Assembly: GCF_965208485.1 (NCBI RefSeq) | Contig: NZ_OZ242344.1 | Coordinates: 930,001-994,000, forward strand | DNA: 64,000 nt | Origin: Poriferisodalis sp965208485 | GTDB taxonomy: Bacteria > Actinomycetota > Acidimicrobiia > Acidimicrobiales > Poriferisodalaceae | Reading direction: 5' to 3' | Shown here: positions 33,644-41,910 of the stretch, in pieces | Layout: each line of letters starts with the position of its first letter | Numbering within the stretch: position 1 is the first letter of the stretch | Made by a program: the position numbers and the translations under genes | Notes under the pieces: model-generated | The model's input: the letters and a program-made list of their open reading frames with translations, nothing else | What the model was told of the DNA's origin: nothing | Databases searched by the model: none

Positions 33644-33760
33644 TCAACGCTCGCGACGAACGCCCTTGAATGAACCGCTGGTCTTCTTGGTTGCCACGGA
33701 TAGGCCGGTGGAGGCATCCCGCCCGACCCACTTGCCGATCCTGGGATTCTGCACTCGAAC
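33644..33760 (-). CDS. Small basic protein scrap of unknown function
   Basis: The last ~38 codons before a TGA read 'VRVQNPRIGKWVGRDASTGL' and then 'SGSFKGVRRER'. This resembles the small basic proteins, common in many bacteria, of the form '..NPxTGxWVKRDxxTGR...FKGVRxE'. A GTG at 33754 could start it, but the N-terminus seems short, so it may be a fragment. Confidence 0.35.
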   Translation of the reverse strand, partial: VRVQNPRIGKWVGRDASTGLSVATKKTSGSFKGVRRER

Positions 33761-33837
33761 TCGACCGCTCAGCAGGCCGGTTCGGCCGTTGCCATGTGCG
33801 CCGTTCCTTGCCACAGAAATCTGGTCGCGGCCTGAGC

Positions 33838-35076
33838 TCAGAGGCCGACGCGGATGTGCAGGCTGCGGGGGCCGCGTACCTGCGCGCCGCCCCACTCGAT
33901 GCCGCCGCGGCCGATCTCGGTGGCCAGTTCGAAGCGGGGGAAGCGGGCGAGCCATTCTTCAATGGCGACCTTCAGTTCCATGCGGGCCAGGTTCGAGCCG
34001 AGGCAGCGGTGGATGCCCAGACCGAACGCGAAGTGGCGGTTCTCTGCCCGGTCGATGATGACCTCGTCTGGTCGGTCGAACTTGGCCGGGTCGCGGTTGC
34101 CGGCGCCGAAGGGCAGCAGCACCTTGTCGCCTTTGGCGACAGGGCAGCCGCCGACCTCCGCTTCGTCGGTCGCTGCGATACGTGCCATGGTGACCGGGGC
34201 GAACGCTCGCAGGAACTCCTCGATCGCTGTCGGGAGCAGTTCGGGTTCTGCCAGCAGCCGCTCACGGTCGGTCTTGTTGGCGGCCAAGTGGTACAGGCCG
34301 GCCGATATGGAGCTCCACGTGGTGTCGATGCCCGCAAGCAGCAACAGGAAGCAGGCGCCGGTGATGTGATGGTTGGCGAGCGGGTCGCCGTTGGGCAGCG
34401 TCATGTCCAGCAGCTTCGAGGGCAGGTCGTCGGCCCGCTCCTGACGCCGCAGATCGGTCAGATCGCCGAAGTAGTGGAGCACCTCGCGCGTCGCGTTGGT
34501 GCGGCGCTCGACTTCGTCGCCGCGGGATTGCAGGACGTCCACTGCCCAGCGGGTGAAGTCCGGCTCATCCGACTCGGGCAGGCCCAGGATCCGGGCGATG
34601 ACCCGAACCGGGATGTGCTTGGAGTACATGTCGGCCGCATCGGCGACGCCGGAACACCCGTCGTCGGCGCCGGTCTCGGCGGCGACGACGTCGAGCCGCT
34701 CGCGGGCGATGCTGCGGGTGACCTCCACGAGCTCTTCGACCGGCTTGGGCGAGAAGAACGGCAGCAGCAGCCGGCGGGCGTCGGTGTGGAACGGCGGATC
34801 GGAGGTGATCGGCGGGGCGACCAGCAGGCCGACCCCCTCAGGGACCGGGGCTACGCCGATGTCGCGTGAACTGAAGTTCTCCGGGTCGTAGGCCACCGCT
34901 GCGATGTCGTCCCAGGCGGTGGGCAGCCAGTGCCCGCCGTTGCGGCTGCTGTGCGCCACCGGGCACTTGGCGCGCATCTCCTTCCACACCTCCGCGGCGC
35001 CTTGGACGTACTCGTCGCCGTAGACGTCGAAGTCGCGCTCAACCGATGCGCTGTCGTGCTCTGCGGTCGTGCTCAT
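33838..35076 (-). CDS. Cytochrome P450
   Basis: A 412-residue soluble bacterial P450. Heme-binding loop 'FAFGLGIHRCLGSNLARME' (FxxGxHxCxG), I-helix oxygen-activation motif 'LLLLAGIDTTWS' and K-helix ExxR 'AIEEFLRAFAPVTM' are all intact. It would hydroxylate a small lipophilic or terpenoid substrate using electrons from a ferredoxin such as that at 7.5 kb; none is adjacent. ATG 35076 is fixed by AAGGGAG upstream and by the loss of sensible sequence in the longer frame. Monocistronic. Confidence 0.92.
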   Translation of the reverse strand: MSTTAEHDSASVERDFDVYGDEYVQGAAEVWKEMRAKCPVAHSSRNGGHWLPTAWDDIAAVAYDPENFSSRDIGVAPVPEGVGLLVAPPITSDPPFHTDARRLLLPFFSPKPVEELVEVTRSIARERLDVVAAETGADDGCSGVADAADMYSKHIPVRVIARILGLPESDEPDFTRWAVDVLQSRGDEVERRTNATREVLHYFGDLTDLRRQERADDLPSKLLDMTLPNGDPLANHHITGACFLLLLAGIDTTWSSISAGLYHLAANKTDRERLLAEPELLPTAIEEFLRAFAPVTMARIAATDEAEVGGCPVAKGDKVLLPFGAGNRDPAKFDRPDEVIIDRAENRHFAFGLGIHRCLGSNLARMELKVAIEEWLARFPRFELATEIGRGGIEWGGAQVRGPRSLHIRVGL

Positions 35077-35424
35077 GGCGGCTCCCTTGTGTCGGCACGG
35101 GCGTCGTCTGGGGCGGTGCCCAGCGTAGGCGACGGGTTCTGCGCTGCGCCGCAGCAGGGCCGCAATGGGACCAGCCGCAAGGGCGGGGTTCGTCGGGTTT
35201 GGGGGGCACATGTCGGGACATGCAGCACACGCGGGACACGCGTCGGTCGAGGGCGGCGACCAACGGCTACGAATTCCCGGGCGTCCCCCAAGCGATCATG
35301 GACATGGTTGTGCTCAACGGCGGCGCGTTGCCGCGCTGTCTGGCCTAGTAGGGGAGCTTCAGGCCGGGGCGGGGCCACTCGCCGACGGCAAGGCGGCCGG
35401 TGCCCGACAGGGTGACATAGGCGG
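35077..35424. other. Intergenic region with gene-end scraps
   Basis: 348 bp without an intact gene. On the plus strand a frame ending near 35348 reads 'NGYEFPGVPQAIMDMVVLNG', and on the minus strand a frame ending at a TAG near 35345 reads 'YVTLSGTGRLAVGEWPRPGL'. Both look like ends of former proteins, from unidentified families. The P450 promoter must lie near 35080-35150, but no clear -10/-35 was recognised. Confidence 0.35.
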
Positions 35425-35607
35425 GTGGGCGCCATCCTCGGCATCGTGCTGAGTGCGGCGGGTGTGCTCGCCGTCAGCGTGGTGATCGGCGCATTGGGAT
35501 CAGTACTTCAGTACTTCAAGACAGCGCTCTACGAGTACGCCGCCGACGGTGTGGCGCACGGCGGCTACGACGTGAATCAGATGCGCGCGTCGTTCCGCAG
35601 GAAGTAG
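35425..35607 (+). CDS. Small single-TM hypothetical protein
   Basis: A 60-residue protein: one hydrophobic helix ('LSAAGVLAVSVVIGALGSVL') followed by 'FKTALYEYAADGVAHGGYD' and a basic end. The tail resembles the C-terminus of larger actinobacterial membrane proteins (last TM helix then 'LYxYAxxG'), so it may be a surviving 3' end rather than a full gene. It begins at a GTG. Confidence 0.4.
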   Translation: MGAILGIVLSAAGVLAVSVVIGALGSVLQYFKTALYEYAADGVAHGGYDVNQMRASFRRK

Positions 35608-35651
35608 TCGGACTGAGTAGTCGGACTGATCAGACCGAACGGTCTGGCGGC

Positions 35652-36488
35652 TCAACCGCCGACGCCGTGCTCAGCGGCGAAGGCAGCGAGTCCGTCGCCG
35701 ATCACGTCGACGTCGCCGGTGTTCCACGAGATCACCAGCTCGTCGACCCCGGCGGCCGCGTACTCGGCGACCAGCCCCGGCGTGAGCGAGTCGGCGCCAA
35801 GTCGAATCGAGACCTCGGCGGGAATGCCCGGCCGGCCCGCGGCCTCGGCGGCTTCGCGGATGACCGACAGGCGCTTCGTCACGCTCTGCGGGGTCAGCAT
35901 CATCGCATGCCAGCCGTCGCCCAGCCGGCCCACCCGGCGCAGCGCAGGCGGCCGGTTGCCGCCGATGAGGATGGGCGGACGTGGCTGCTGCATCGGCTTC
36001 GGCGAGCTGACTGCGCCTTCGAACGAATAGTGCTCGCCTGCGAAGTCGGCGCTGGGCTGCGTCCACAACAGGTTCAGCACCTCGATGAACTCGTTGCTGA
36101 GTGCACCCCGGTTGTCGTAGTCCACGCCCAGCATCTCGTTCTCCTCGGGCAGGCTGCCCACCCCCAGCCCGACCACCAGGCGGCCGCCGCTCAGCCGGTC
36201 CAGCGTCGCCAGTTCCTTGGCCAGCACCATCGGGTGCAAGTACGGCATCACCAGCACGCTGGTGCCCAGCCGCACCCGGGAGGTGTGGGCGGCCATCCAA
36301 GTCAGGGTCACCAGCGCATCGTGGTAGGGACGCTCGCCGAGGCGGTCCCACACGTAGCCGACATTGAGGACGTGATGATTGACCCACACCGAGTCGAAAC
36401 CGAGCTCCTCGGCCCGGACCGCCAGGCCGACGACGTCAGCGGGGTCGGCGACACCGAAGTTGTTGGGCACGGTGAAGCCGAACTTCAT
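35652..36488 (-). CDS. LLM-class F420-dependent oxidoreductase
   Basis: A 278-residue luciferase-like TIM-barrel flavin/F420 oxidoreductase. It begins 'MKFGFTVPNNFGVADPADVV'. Family blocks include 'AEELGFDSVWVNHHVL', 'VLVMPYLHPMVLAKELATLD', 'RLVVGLGVGS' and 'PILIGGNRPPALRRVGRLGD'. The substrate is unknown. AGGAGG precedes the ATG. It lies 62 bp downstream of the aminotransferase gene on the same strand and may be co-transcribed with it. Confidence 0.9.
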   Translation of the reverse strand: MKFGFTVPNNFGVADPADVVGLAVRAEELGFDSVWVNHHVLNVGYVWDRLGERPYHDALVTLTWMAAHTSRVRLGTSVLVMPYLHPMVLAKELATLDRLSGGRLVVGLGVGSLPEENEMLGVDYDNRGALSNEFIEVLNLLWTQPSADFAGEHYSFEGAVSSPKPMQQPRPPILIGGNRPPALRRVGRLGDGWHAMMLTPQSVTKRLSVIREAAEAAGRPGIPAEVSIRLGADSLTPGLVAEYAAAGVDELVISWNTGDVDVIGDGLAAFAAEHGVGG

Positions 36489-36550
36489 GGGCGGAGCCTC
36501 CTCGGGTCTTGGGGCGTAAGCATTGCAGGGGGAGACGCCGGGCGTGAGCC

Positions 36551-37774
36551 TCAGGCGAGCGCGGTGAAGGCGGCGTCAGCGATGTCGCAGGTGCGCTTGA
36601 TGTCGTCGTCGGTGTGGGCTGCGCAGACGAAGTTGTTGTGGTAGCTGAGCAGGTAGGCACCCCGGCGGATGCACTCGGCCACCCAGCGGGCGTGAGACTT
36701 TGAGCCTCCGGAGCCGACGATCCGCAGGTACGGCATGGCGGGCACACCGCTCACACGCAGCTCGTGCCCATGGGCCGCCGCCACATCGGTCAACGCCGCT
36801 CCCAGGCGAACGCCGATCTCGGTTGCGGCGTTGGCGGCATCAACCGCACGCAGCTCCCGCAGCGTGGCGAGTCCAGCCGCCATGGCGACTGCGTTGAAGA
36901 ACTGCGTTCCGGTGAAAAACGTCTCGCCGGCGGCCTCTTTGAGGACGTCACTGCCGGTCAGCGCTGCGAGGGGATGCCCGTTGCCGATCGCCTTTCCGAA
37001 GCACATCAGGTCGGGGGTGAATCCGTACGCGACATGCGCGCCAGCTAGGTCGATCCGGAACCCGCTGCGCACTTCGTCGACGACCACGACGATGCCTGCC
37101 GCCCGGCACGCTGTTTCGACCGCAGACCAGTAGCCCTCCGCCGGCAGCTCGTTGTCGCCGAACACCGGGTGGTGGTATGGCGAGGAGATGAAGCAGGCGA
37201 TGTCGCCCGGGTGGGCATCGATGGCGGCCTGCACCGCCTCGACGTCGTTCCACGGCACTTCGATGACGAACGCCTGATCTTCGGCGATCGTGCCCTTGTT
37301 GCCCGTGGCCTGCATCCACGGCGCCGAGCCGTGGTACCCGCCCTGGATCTTCAGGATGTAGCGGCGTCCCGTTGCCGCGCGGGCAACCATCACCGCCAAC
37401 CCGGTCGCGTCTGCCCCGTTCTTGCCGAACAGCGCCCAGTCGGCGCCCTCGACGAGATCCACGAGCTCCTCGGCCAGTTCCACCATCACCGGCGCTGCCA
37501 GGCTCACCGTGCTGCCGTCGGCGGCCTGCTTTTCGGCCGCCTCCTCCACCGCCGGGTGGTTGTAACCCAGGATGTTCGGCCCGTAGGCACAGATCCAGTC
37601 GATGTAGGAGTTGCCGTCCACATCGGTGAAGCGAGCGCCCTCCGCCGATGAGAAGAAGACCGGACCGTCTTCGATGACGGCAGGGCCGTAGTGGCCGTAG
37701 ACACCCTTGGGAACCACGGCCTTCGACCGCTCGTACAGCTCCTGGGACTTCTTGGTTGGCATCGGCTCGCTCAT
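36551..37774 (-). CDS. Class III aminotransferase (GSA aminomutase-like)
   Basis: A PLP enzyme of 407 residues. The PLP lysine is in 'LMCFGKAIGNGHPLAAL', the Asp in 'IVVVVDEVRSGFRID', and the N-terminal cofactor loop 'GKNGADATGLAVMVARAATG' matches glutamate-1-semialdehyde aminomutase-type proteins. True HemL is not implied; the context (LLM oxidoreductase, no heme genes) suggests a catabolic amine or omega-amino acid transaminase. ATG 37774 follows GGAAGGTG; the ATG at 37813 would add 13 residues. Confidence 0.87.
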   Translation of the reverse strand: MSEPMPTKKSQELYERSKAVVPKGVYGHYGPAVIEDGPVFFSSAEGARFTDVDGNSYIDWICAYGPNILGYNHPAVEEAAEKQAADGSTVSLAAPVMVELAEELVDLVEGADWALFGKNGADATGLAVMVARAATGRRYILKIQGGYHGSAPWMQATGNKGTIAEDQAFVIEVPWNDVEAVQAAIDAHPGDIACFISSPYHHPVFGDNELPAEGYWSAVETACRAAGIVVVVDEVRSGFRIDLAGAHVAYGFTPDLMCFGKAIGNGHPLAALTGSDVLKEAAGETFFTGTQFFNAVAMAAGLATLRELRAVDAANAATEIGVRLGAALTDVAAAHGHELRVSGVPAMPYLRIVGSGGSKSHARWVAECIRRGAYLLSYHNNFVCAAHTDDDIKRTCDIADAAFTALA

Positions 37775-37863
37775 GGCTGCACCTTCCGGCGAGAAGTTCT
37801 CGACAGGCTGCATCCTGACACACCGCAGGGCTGCCGCCCCCGGGTGGGGGCTACCATCGGGCG

Positions 37864-38170
37864 ATGGGAGCGCTTGACAACTACACCGTTCTGGACCTGG
37901 CCGTCCTGGTGCAGGGACCGCAGGCTGCAGCGACCCTGCACGACATGGGAGCGTCGGTCATCAAGATCGAGCTGCCGGGCATGGGAGACTTGGGGCGGGT
38001 CATCCCCAATTCGCCTGGCGATCTGAGAAGCCCGTACCCCGCACTACGAGGCGTGCAATCGAGGGAAGCGGTCGGTCGCCTTGGACCTCCGCACGCCTGG
38101 CGGGAAGAGCACGCTCGAACGGCTGGTGGAGAGCGCCGAGCGGGTCCCGACCAGGTGGTGGCCGCCTGGG
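37864..38170 (+). pseudogene. CaiB/BaiF-type CoA-transferase N-terminal remnant
   Basis: It opens with a good family III CoA-transferase N-terminus ('YTVLDLAVLVQGPQAAATL', 'MGASVIKIELPGMGDLGRV'). After a frameshift near 38040 it continues in another frame with the diagnostic 'ACNRGKRSVALDLRTPGGKS'. It is lost after about 100 residues, before the catalytic Asp. A complete enzyme is ~400 residues. Confidence 0.75.
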
Positions 38171-38189
38171 TGGCCGCTGTGCAGGCCCT

Positions 38190-38396
38190 CTGCCCCATCG
38201 CCTGAATGCACGCGGCGATATCTGCTTCGGCGATCTCGGTGGCGAGCTTCTTGGCGTGCGCCGCGGGGACGAGCACTTCCCAGGCATCGAGTTGGGACAC
38301 GGACGCGTCATCTGGGGCATGACCCTGCGGATGCTGCAGGACCTGTTCGCCCGCGCAGGCCAACCGCTGCCCATCCAGTTCAGCCCATCAAGCTGA
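38190..38396 (+). pseudogene. NUDIX-like hydrolase C-terminal remnant
   Basis: One frame ending at TGA 38394-38396 reads '...GDEHFPGIELGHGRVIW' and then 'GMTLRMLQDLFARAG'. The 'VIWGxTxRxLxDL' pattern is typical of the C-terminal helix of CoA-pyrophosphatase-type NUDIX proteins. The NUDIX box itself is missing. It follows immediately after the CoA-transferase scrap, so a deletion probably joined two dead genes. Nothing else is recognised up to 38449. Confidence 0.4.
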
Positions 38397-38449
38397 GCAG
38401 CGCTGGCCGCCGACAATCGGTGCTGTGCGCCAGAAGGCGCGCCGGATGG

Positions 38450-38701
38450 TCAGCCAGCCGACCCGACAGAAGCGTCGAGCCGCATCGCTTCAAACGCAGC
38501 CCAGGGGACCGGCCGGGGCAGCGGTTCGCCAGTGGCGTGCAGGTCGGTCGCGATGACGTCCACCAGGGCGCGGATGCCGCGAAGGCACTCTGCCTGGGTG
38601 GGTGCAATGTGGCTGACGAGCAGAAATCCGTTGCACACGCCGATCCAGGCGCCGTCCTCGTCGGACCACGACACTCGGTATTGGTACCGAGGATCATTCA
38701 T
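38450..38701 (-). CDS. HicB-like protein (solitary antitoxin-type)
   Basis: An 83-residue protein with the HicB partial RNase H-like fold: 'YRVSWSDEDGAWIGVCNGF' then 'APTQAECLRGIRALVDVIAT'. HicB proteins neutralise HicA RNases. No HicA-like ORF lies on either side, so it may be an orphan antitoxin or a stand-alone regulator. It ends in a Pro-rich segment rather than a DNA-binding helix, which also argues against a classical operon autorepressor. Confidence 0.7.
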   Translation of the reverse strand: MNDPRYQYRVSWSDEDGAWIGVCNGFLLVSHIAPTQAECLRGIRALVDVIATDLHATGEPLPRPVPWAAFEAMRLDASVGSAG

Positions 38702-38801
38702 TGCCGGTCTCCATCAGATCGATGGCCGGTCAGTGTGGCGGTTGGGAGCACCGGCCGAAACTGGTCAAGGCAAAATCGCTTGCGCCAACTGCGTCGCTGC
38801 A

Positions 38802-38807
38802 TAGTAT
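38802..38807 (+). promoter_or_regulatory. -10-like element for a probably leaderless mRNA
   Basis: TAGTAT (TANNNT) at 38802-38807 lies 6 nt before the ATG at 38814, with TTGCGC 16 bp further upstream as a weak -35. A transcription start about 6-7 nt past the -10 would fall on the ATG, and no Shine-Dalgarno sequence is present, which fits leaderless translation common in actinobacteria. Confidence 0.4.
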
Positions 38808-38813
38808 GGATCT

Positions 38814-39320
38814 ATGGACTGGGCGAGTGTGCCGCCGCTGCTGACAGTCGTCCTCACGGTCGCCATAGCGTTCGCTGGCGGCGTGTGGGCGGTGATCAAG
38901 TGGGGATTCGGAGGCGTCAATGCTCGCATCGATGACATAGTTCCTCTTGTCAACGCCCGCTTCGATGATCAGAACCGTCAGATCGACGCCCGCTTCGAGG
39001 CCCAGAACCGTCAGATCGACGCCCGCTTCGAGGCAATCGACTCACGCTTCGAGGCAATCGACGCCCGCTTCGAGGCCCAGAACCGTCAGATCGACGCCCG
39101 CTTCGAGGCAGTCGACTCACGCTTCGATGGGCTGAACTCCCGGTTTGATGCCGTTGATTCCCGCTTCGACACCGTTGACATCAAGATCGACGCGGTAGAC
39201 AAGCGCGTTGACGCTGTGGACCGTCGTATCGACGAACTGCGTGTCGACCTGCGGGCGATCGTGACTCGGGTCGACGCGCTGCAGGCAGCCGTTGTGCCCG
39301 CGGCAATGGGTCCAGCGTGA
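38814..39320 (+). CDS. Membrane-anchored repeat coiled-coil protein
   Basis: A 168-residue protein with an N-terminal TM helix ('LLTVVLTVAIAFAGGVWAVI') and then an almost uninterrupted heptad-type coiled coil. It is built from 7-residue units 'IDARFEA', 'IDSRFEA' and 11-residue units 'IDARFEAQNRQ', ending in 'DAVDKRVDAVDRRIDELRVD'. A short hydrophobic tail follows. Such proteins are found widely in bacteria as single genes of unknown role, probably trimeric or dimeric stalks attached to the membrane. The coil is encoded by near-perfect 21- and 33-bp DNA repeats, so its length is probably variable between strains. No SD; see the promoter entry. Confidence 0.8.
   Translation: MDWASVPPLLTVVLTVAIAFAGGVWAVIKWGFGGVNARIDDIVPLVNARFDDQNRQIDARFEAQNRQIDARFEAIDSRFEAIDARFEAQNRQIDARFEAVDSRFDGLNSRFDAVDSRFDTVDIKIDAVDKRVDAVDRRIDELRVDLRAIVTRVDALQAAVVPAAMGPA
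38970..39128. repeat. 33-bp/21-bp tandem repeats in the coiled-coil gene
   Basis: A 33-bp unit (CAGAACCGTCAG plus a 21-bp ATCGACGCCCGCTTCGAGGC-type segment) occurs at 38970, 39003 and again near 39078, with 21-bp units lacking the first 12 bases between them. Differences are limited to a few bases. Both periods are multiples of three. Confidence 0.9.
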
Positions 39321-39422
39321 CGCTCAACGGCTGACACTGCGGGCCATCGGGCCGGGGTAGGTGGCCAATGGCCGAGTGTCGGGACTCGGCGCAGAGACGA
39401 GGTCGGAACAGGAGAGATGTCG

Positions 39423-40262
39423 ATGAGCGCTGACTTCGAGCTGGAGTTGCTGAGTTCGGGCTGGGGCCTCATCGAGGGTCCCCGGGTCGATGAGCACGAC
39501 AACTTCTATTTCTCCGACGTGCCGAATGGCGGCGTGTGCCGGCGGACGCCCGATGGCGAGATCGAAGTCGTGGTGCCAAAGCGGCGAGGCGTGGGCGGGA
39601 TGGTGCTGCACGCCGATGGCGGCGTGGTGGTGAGCGGGCGCAACATCCAGCACGTCACCGCCGAGGGCTCCACCGTGCTGTTCGCGCCCGAGGTGGCCGG
39701 ATTCAACGACATGCACACTGACTTGTTGGGGCGGGTCTACGTTGGCTCGCTGCGGCGTGACCCCTTCGACGAATCGTCTCCCGATGAAGCCGGCGAGCTG
39801 TACCGCATCAACCTCGACGGCTCAACCGACGAGGTGTACGACGATGTGCAGCTCACGAACGGCATCGGATTCTCGCCCGACGGCACCCGGCTGTACCACT
39901 CCGACAGCATTCCGGGGCGGGTGTGGGTGTCCGATGTGGACGGCGATGTTGTGTCGAACCGTCGTGAGTTCGTGAGGGAACGCAAGGTGCCCGACGGTCT
40001 CGCCGTGGACGTCGAGGGCGGCGTCTGGGTGGCGCTGGCCGAGGGCGGCCGGGTGCAGCGCTACACACCCGACGGTGAGTCGGACCTCGCCGTGCCGGTT
40101 CCGGACCGCTTCGTCACCAGCGTCTGTTTCGGCGGTGCCGACATGCGCGATCTGTACATCGTGACGGGCGGCGGCACGTCCGACGGCGGATGCATCTTCC
40201 GCACCCGTGCACCGGTCGCCGGTGTGCCGACGCCTCTGGCCCGGGTGCGCCCGAGCAGGTGA
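39423..40262 (+). CDS. SMP-30/gluconolactonase-like protein
   Basis: A ~280-residue six-bladed beta-propeller of the SMP-30/LRE family. Metal-site blocks are 'GLIEGPRVDEHDNFYFSDV' (Glu), 'FNDMHTDLLGRVYVGS' (Asn/Asp) and 'LTNGIGFSPDGTRLYHSDS' (Asn, Asp). It would hydrolyse a sugar or other lactone. Of two ATGs, 39423 is preferred because AGGAG at 39410-39414 is then 8 bases upstream; 39417 leaves only 2. The stop overlaps the start of a tiny downstream gene by 4 nt, so it heads a three-gene operon. Confidence 0.88.
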   Translation: MSADFELELLSSGWGLIEGPRVDEHDNFYFSDVPNGGVCRRTPDGEIEVVVPKRRGVGGMVLHADGGVVVSGRNIQHVTAEGSTVLFAPEVAGFNDMHTDLLGRVYVGSLRRDPFDESSPDEAGELYRINLDGSTDEVYDDVQLTNGIGFSPDGTRLYHSDSIPGRVWVSDVDGDVVSNRREFVRERKVPDGLAVDVEGGVWVALAEGGRVQRYTPDGESDLAVPVPDRFVTSVCFGGADMRDLYIVTGGGTSDGGCIFRTRAPVAGVPTPLARVRPSR

Positions 40263-40390
40263 CGGATTGTCGCAGGGTGCCTGCGGCGCTGGAACTGCCG
40301 CTGGACCGATTGATCTGCGAGAGCGAGCGGGCCCTCCGTGCCTTGGTGCCCACCGAGGCAGCGCGTCGAGCGGCGAGACTGCGGGCATGA
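40259..40390 (+). CDS. 43-residue small protein coupled to both neighbours
   Basis: Its GTG overlaps the upstream stop (GTGA, 40259-40262) and its TGA overlaps the ATG of the hydrolase (ATGA, 40387-40390), the classical sign of translational coupling on both sides. The sequence 'LELPLDRLICESERALRALV' is amphipathic and faintly recalls the N-terminal helix of COQ7-type proteins ('LDRxIxExDRALRTL'), then ends in Ala/Arg. It may be a real small protein or the coupled stump of a deleted gene. Confidence 0.5.
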   Translation: MTDCRRVPAALELPLDRLICESERALRALVPTEAARRAARLRA

Positions 40391-41166
40391 GCAACGTCTT
40401 TCACTGGTCCTATGGCCGTCATGACGCGCCCGTGCTGCTGTGCCTGCACGGCATCGGCTCATGCGCCGACGCGTTCGAGCCGCAGCGACCGCTGGCCGAG
40501 CGGCTGGATATGCGGGTGGTGGCCTGGGATGCTCCCGGCTACCGATATTCGGCCGATCCCGATACGGCGCCAGGCATCGACGGCTGGGCTGACGCTGCGG
40601 CTGCGCTCATCGAGGCAGTCTCGGGCGGTCCTGCTGTGGTGCTGGGCGTTTCGTGGGGAGGGGTGACCGCAACCCGGCTGGTCCTGCGCCGCCCCGACTT
40701 GGTGTCGGCGCTCACCCTGGCCGACTCCAGCGCCGGCGCAGGTACCAAGCCCGAACAGGCGGCGGCGATGCGAGCCCGGGCTGCCGACTTCGTCGACCTG
40801 GGACCCGAGGGCTTCGCCGCCGCACGTGCGCAACGGCTCGTCAGCCCAGAGGCCAGCGATGAGATGCGTGCCCAGGTGGCCGAGATGATGGTGCCGTCCA
40901 TTCGCATGCCCTGCTACCAGTGGGCCTGCGACTCCATGGCCGAGTCGAACCACTACCCGAAGCTCGAGCGCATCACGGCACCGACGCTTGTCGTGGTGGG
41001 GGAGCACGACGAGGTCACCCCGCCTCGCTCCTCGCAGCGTTTGGCCGAGGGAATAGCGGGAGCTTGCTACGCGGAGATTCCCGGCGCCGGCCACCTGGCC
41101 AACCAAGAGCGGCCCGAGGCCTTCAACGACGTGGTCGCTGATTTCGTGGAGTCGCTGGCGGGTTGA
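40387..41166 (+). CDS. Alpha/beta hydrolase
   Basis: A 259-residue alpha/beta-fold hydrolase. The oxyanion-hole block is 'VLLCLHGIGSCADAFEPQ', nucleophile elbow 'VVLGVSWGGVTATRLVL' (GxSxG), acid near 'LVVVGEHDEVTP' and catalytic His in 'IPGAGHLANQERPEAF'. It is similar in style to 3-oxoadipate enol-lactone hydrolases. It is translationally coupled to the small gene upstream, and with the SMP-30 protein it could handle successive lactone or ester steps. Confidence 0.9.
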   Translation: MSNVFHWSYGRHDAPVLLCLHGIGSCADAFEPQRPLAERLDMRVVAWDAPGYRYSADPDTAPGIDGWADAAAALIEAVSGGPAVVLGVSWGGVTATRLVLRRPDLVSALTLADSSAGAGTKPEQAAAMRARAADFVDLGPEGFAAARAQRLVSPEASDEMRAQVAEMMVPSIRMPCYQWACDSMAESNHYPKLERITAPTLVVVGEHDEVTPPRSSQRLAEGIAGACYAEIPGAGHLANQERPEAFNDVVADFVESLAG

Positions 41167-41196
41167 GCCGCTGATCGTCGGCCGTTCAGGCGTGGA

Positions 41197-41905
41197 TCAG
41201 CGAGGCGGCATGCGGATGCCGCCGTCGACCCGGATGACCTCGCCGTTCATGTACGGGTTGGTGATGCATTCCATCACCATGAAGGCCAGCTCCTCGCCAG
41301 AGCCGAGCCGCTTGGGGAACAGCACGCTCTGGCCCAGATACGCCTTGAACTGATCGGATTGCTCGCCCTCGCCGTAGATCGGCGTGTCGATGAGGCCCGG
41401 TGCGATCGTGTTGACGCGGATGCCGACGGCGGACAGGTCCCGGGCGATCGGCAGGGTCATGCCCACGACGCCGCCCTTGGAGGCCGAGTACGCCGCTTGG
41501 CCGATCTGGCCGTCGAACGCCGCAACCGACGCCATGTTGACCACCGCCCCGCGGGAGCCGTCGGCGTCGACGGGCTCGGTCCTGGCCATCGCGGACGCGG
41601 CCTGGGCCAGCATGTTGAACGAGCCGATCAGGTTCACGTTGATGACGAAGCGGAACTGCTCGAGGTCCATCGGAACGTTGTTGCGGTCGATGGTGCGACC
41701 GGCACGGCCGAGTCCGGCGGAGTTGACCAGCGCCCGCAGCGGCCCCATCTCAGAAGCAGCGTCCACCGCATCTCGGGCGTCGTCGATGTCGGTGACGTCA
41801 CAGCGCACGAACAGACCGCCGACCGCCGACGCCGTCTCGTTGCCGAGTTCTTCGAGCAGGTCGGCGATGACGATGTGGGCGCCGGTGTCGGCGAGTTGGC
41901 GGGCG
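41197..41905 (-). pseudogene. Short-chain dehydrogenase lacking its N-terminal cofactor motif
   Basis: The intact part resembles HSD10/3-hydroxyacyl-CoA-type SDRs: 'ALVNSAGLGRAG' (NAG), 'GAVVNMASVAAFDGQIGQ' with Ser, 'AAYSASKGGVVGMTLPIARD' (YxxxK) and 'RVNTIAPGLIDTP'. Upstream the frame continues back through 'RQLADTGAHIVIADLLEELG' but ends at about 41905, without the glycine-rich TGxxxGxG turn. Exactly there an MFS gene start on the opposite strand begins. The first ~25 residues have been deleted, so NAD binding is unlikely. Confidence 0.65.
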
Positions 41906-41910
41906 CTAGG

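Noticed and set aside
36551..37774. Assignment of the aminotransferase as HemL
   Set aside because: It has GSA-aminomutase-like motifs, but there are no heme genes nearby and the LLM oxidoreductase neighbour suggests a catabolic transaminase.
38970..39128. Regularly spaced repeats considered as a CRISPR array
   Set aside because: Repeats are contiguous, in frame and encode a heptad coiled coil; no unique spacers are present.
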